A stretch of DNA of 64,000 nt, taken from Coriaria nepalensis. Taxonomy: Eukaryota; Streptophyta; Magnoliopsida; Cucurbitales; Coriariaceae. A model generated the notes under the pieces. The model was not told the DNA's origin, ran no database searches, and was given only the letters and a program-made list of their open reading frames with translations. This document shows, piece by piece, positions 61,151-64,000 of the stretch. The stretch lies in assembly GCA_027186245.1 (NCBI GenBank), contig CP114499.1:1865001-1929000 (forward strand), written 5' to 3'. Each line of letters starts with the position of its first letter. Positions within the stretch are counted from its first letter, which is position 1. The translations under genes were made by a program, and so were the position numbers.

Positions 61151-62590
61151 CTTAGGTCGCATGTTGGAGAGATAGATATGGGTTGATTGATTTGTTCATG
61201 TTGAAACTGTGCTAAAATCTATAAATCAGAAATAGAATGTAAACAAAATCTATAAATAAAAAATACAACGTAAATAAAACCTATGAACTAGAAATATTAC
61301 ATAAGAAATTTGGAAAACAGTAACCAAACCAGTTTGACAAAATAAGGGAAAACAGTTTATAATTAAAAATTTTGTTTAGTTCGTTAAATTATTGAAAATC
61401 ATTTTTCTGGATTAAAAATTGTTCTCACAAAATATGGAAAACAGCCTATAATGTTCTCCAAAAAATTTTCTTGAAGCATATTTTCACGTAACAGTTTTTT
61501 TTGGCAAAACTATAATATGAAAATATAGTAAAATTCAAAAGTTGGTTGTTTTTCTATTAGGAGAACATTAAATATGTTCTCAAAATAATTACTAAACACA
61601 CGAGTTTTCATAAAATAAATTCGTCTTCTTATATCGGTACTCAAAGGTTCAACATTGTATTTCCGGAAAACTTCAAATGTATTAGAATATTATAGAATTA
61701 TAGAGAGAAAATGAGTTTGTAAGAGGAGAGTAGATTTCATTTTTGATGTCTTTTACAAAGAAGAAGATGCAGGTCAATTTATAGGGTTTAAGTAAGAGAT
61801 CAATTACATATAAAATTAGGTAAAATTAAGAGTTAATTAAATATGAAATTATCCCAATTATAAAATAAATTTGAAATTCATTATTTTTAATAATAGTTTT
61901 CTTTATCAGATATAATAAAGAAATTTAGTTTTTTCATTTATATTATTGTTATTATTTCAGAGAATGTAATACAAAAATTCTGAATTTTTTAATAGAATAA
62001 AATGAGTTTATATTAAATAATTATTTATTTGATTCATATTATTTATATTTTACATTATCTAAGAATTAAAACATGCTTATGTTTTTAAGAATTATATAAA
62101 ATCATAAGAATTTTTAAAATTTTAGAACTCTTTAAAATATGTTTTATTTCTTTGAAATTATCTTTAGTTCTCTCATGTTCAATTATTAGTAGTATTTTAT
62201 GAATTTACTTATAAATTTTCCACGATCGCTTTAGCTAGCATGTCCTACTTCTGTGATATGCCCAACTGTTCATCGTGGTTATATCAGATTCCGCCAATAA
62301 AATTTCATTGTTAGTCGGCCAACTAGAGAATTGACCTAAGGTCCCTATTTTTTTTTTTAGTATTTAATTTTAATGTTAAAAAATTATAATATTTTATCTA
62401 ACTAAATCTGTAGATTTAGTAAACCCTCTAACTAAATATATAGTATAACAGTTTACAAGGAAAATTTTAAGCTTTTACTAGTTCGAAAAAATTAAACCGT
62501 TTAAATATATCATTAATATCATATCATATTATATATAGTGCATGAACAAAGTTAAGCTTAAGTATAGAAATATATCACATATAAATTTTC
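61151..62590. other. AT-rich, no gene seen
   Basis: The first 60 bases may be retroelement leader. Near 61200-61290 the word ATCTATAAATNAGAAATA occurs about three times. Nothing else. Confidence 0.4.
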
Positions 62591-63215
62591 AATTTCTTAT
62601 AACATGTCATATGATAAATTTATAGTCAAATTTTTTAAAATATCTATCATTTTATAATAAATTCAATATTAAATATAAATAAATAATTATCATAATATTT
62701 CTTTAAAAAAAGAAAAAAAAGTTACAGTAGTAATATAATAGATTTTACAATCAAACTTTTTAAAGTACGCTTATTTCGTAATTTATAACCGAACTTCTTA
62801 AATTACTCTTATTCCAAAATAAAATCATTAAAAGAAAATTAGTGATTACATTATTATATAGTACGTTATTCTATCATGTGTCAAGGTTATATTTTCTATA
62901 GAATGTCACGAATCAATTTTACAATCAAATTTTCTAAAATATTATAATTTCATAATTTACAACCAAATTTCCTAAAATACTCATATTCTATAATTAATTC
63001 ATTAAATAAAAATTAATTATTACCATCATCTTTCATTAAAACAAATGATAAAGAAAAAATAAATATTATTCCATTATATTTCAATTTTAAATTTCCTACG
63101 ATAGTCAAGTTTCAGATTTTATAATCAAACTTCTTAAAATGCTCTCGTTCCAAAATTCACAATCAATTTTTTAAAATACCCTTATTTTATATTAAATTCA
63201 ATTTTAAATACAAAT
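62590..63215. repeat. Degenerate short-period AT-rich repeat array
   Basis: Variants of TTTACAATCAAACTTCTTAA followed by AATACTCTTATTCCATAA recur about eight times (near 62620, 62747, 62783, 62915, 62956, 63118, 63158). Spacing is often 35-45 bp, and intervening TTAAATA.AAATTAAT words give a longer period of roughly 180 bp. It looks like an old satellite or minisatellite. Confidence 0.65.
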
Positions 63216-63395
63216 TAATATTTTTTTTCTTATTCCACAATTGATTATTATACTCATTATTATTTTTATTATTAATGTCTCAACTTTTTTGGTAAGTGAT
63301 AAATCTCCTCATTATATTATCAAATCACTTCACAATATAAAACACAAATCCACGTAACTACGAGTAGAAAAACTTGTTTTAAATAATATATTGAT

Positions 63396-63632
63396 TGTTA
63401 TGAAATATGGATGTCTATAACCCCATGATATTGAATATCATTGGTTCATTTTCTTATAACCAGTAATGGTTTATTTCTCTTTCCTCGAATCTCATTTTGT
63501 ATTCTTTTTTCTTAAATTTCTTGTCACGTATGATGATAAATGACCTCAAGATAGAGTTTATATTAAGAGTTTACATACAACAAGAACAAAAATTTTATAT
63601 TCTCTCTATTTTCTTTCTTGTTGTCTTTTAAT
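63396..63632 (+). mobile_element. Ale-like copia LTR (about 240 bp)
   Basis: Starts TGTTATGAAATATGGATGTC and ends in a CT-rich leader just before TGTTATCAGCTCT (63634-63646), close to the TTATCAGCACG-type primer site of Ale/Retrofit elements. Termini are inferred. Confidence 0.5.
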
Positions 63633-63633
63633 A

Positions 63634-64000
63634 TGTTATCAGCTCTAACCAAGTTAGCTTTTGATGCTTAGCAGATAGTGCAACGATGCACTCTATACTT
63701 AAAACATAAGCAATATTTTTCAAACTTAACCATAGTCAAGGCAAATGTGAACACAATATTAGGTTCTGCAAACTTGATTGAAGGCTTTGGAAGAACTAAT
63801 ATAATGTTACATGGGGAAACAAAATTCATAATTGATAATGTTTTGTTCTCTACTAAATTGAAAAGTAATACGTCAAAATGGGTATCAATATTGAGACTAG
63901 TATAGAATATCTTCTTATCACATTAGATGTGTTTGCTAGAAAACAAATACTAGAAATGTTGCGCGCTTTATCTTCTTGATTTGTGCTATATAAGTATTAG
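63634..64000 (+). pseudogene. Ale-like copia element, gag deleted, protease fragment
   Basis: Only about 30 bp after the primer site comes ADSATMHSIL in one frame (63668 on; family ADSGTTHTIL), then, in the frame 63678-63905, KHKQYFSNLTIVKANVNTI and GSANLIEGFGRTNIMLHGET. After another shift near 63875 it reads INIETSIEYLLITLDVFARK and ILEMLRALSS before a stop. Gag is therefore absent, and the protease/GAG-pre-integrase region carries two frameshifts and a stop. The element continues past the window edge. Confidence 0.8.

Noticed and set aside
1..64000. tRNA genes
   Set aside because: No A-box/B-box pair with cloverleaf potential was noticed; the TATCAG-type words are retroelement primer sites.

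Overview
The window is plant nuclear DNA, almost certainly from a eudicot. It is AT-rich, has short GT-AG introns, and carries four intact-looking genes of clear plant families in a landscape dominated by decayed Ty1/copia and Ty3/gypsy LTR retrotransposons, foldback and hAT-like DNA elements and microsatellites. No species can be named from the sequence. I see no tRNA, rRNA or CRISPR array.

Intact genes: (1) a two-repeat SHAQKYF-class MYB factor of the DIVARICATA/SRM1 type at 16452-17493 (+), 2 exons, 316 aa. (2) A nine-exon alpha/beta-hydrolase/lipase at 19984-24753 (-), 700 aa after splicing, with every junction in phase. (3) An intronless A1 aspartic protease of the ASPG1 type at 46794-48248 (+), 484 aa. 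(4) A three-exon PLAC8 / plant-cadmium-resistance-like protein at 57822-58573 (-), 155 aa. They are unrelated in function and have separate promoters, so nothing suggests a gene cluster.

Layout: 1-12217 (copy A) holds part of a copia LTR, a decayed copia internal region (-), a hAT-like non-autonomous element, a three-exon fragment of a CCR4-type deadenylase gene with its catalytic Asp lost, a 1.15-kb foldback element, and a gypsy gag-protease (-) with the start of its LTR. 12218-14513 holds remnants of a DUF1985 (Ulp1-associated transposon) gene and the 5' exons of an AAMP-like WD40 gene. 14514-24980 is a genic island (MYB, a MITE, a chimeric copia/gypsy fragment, lipase). 25000-28443 holds an inverted-repeat hairpin and a wrecked FAR1/FRS (MULE-type) transposase gene. 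28444-30258 is a 1.8-kb copia LTR. 30023-42239 (copy B) repeats 1-12217 without a difference I could find, and then continues through the rest of a 2.47-kb gypsy LTR (41377-43846). 43847-46780 is repeat-rich and AT-rich. ASPG1 follows, then mostly featureless AT-rich DNA, a second, diverged gypsy gag-pol of the same family (53769-55510), a 25-bp minisatellite, the PLAC8 gene, another copia-type LTR (59174-61137), a degenerate short-period repeat array and the start of a deleted Ale-like copia element at the right edge.

The most striking feature is the exact 12.2-kb direct duplication 30,022 bp apart, microsatellite lengths included. Copy A breaks off inside an LTR that copy B carries complete. 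It is either a very recent segmental duplication or an assembly artefact. I found no convincing new biological system. The more unusual items are the captured and mutated host-gene fragments (CCR4, AAMP), the in-frame gypsy/copia RNase H chimera, and the long hairpin next to the FRS pseudogene.
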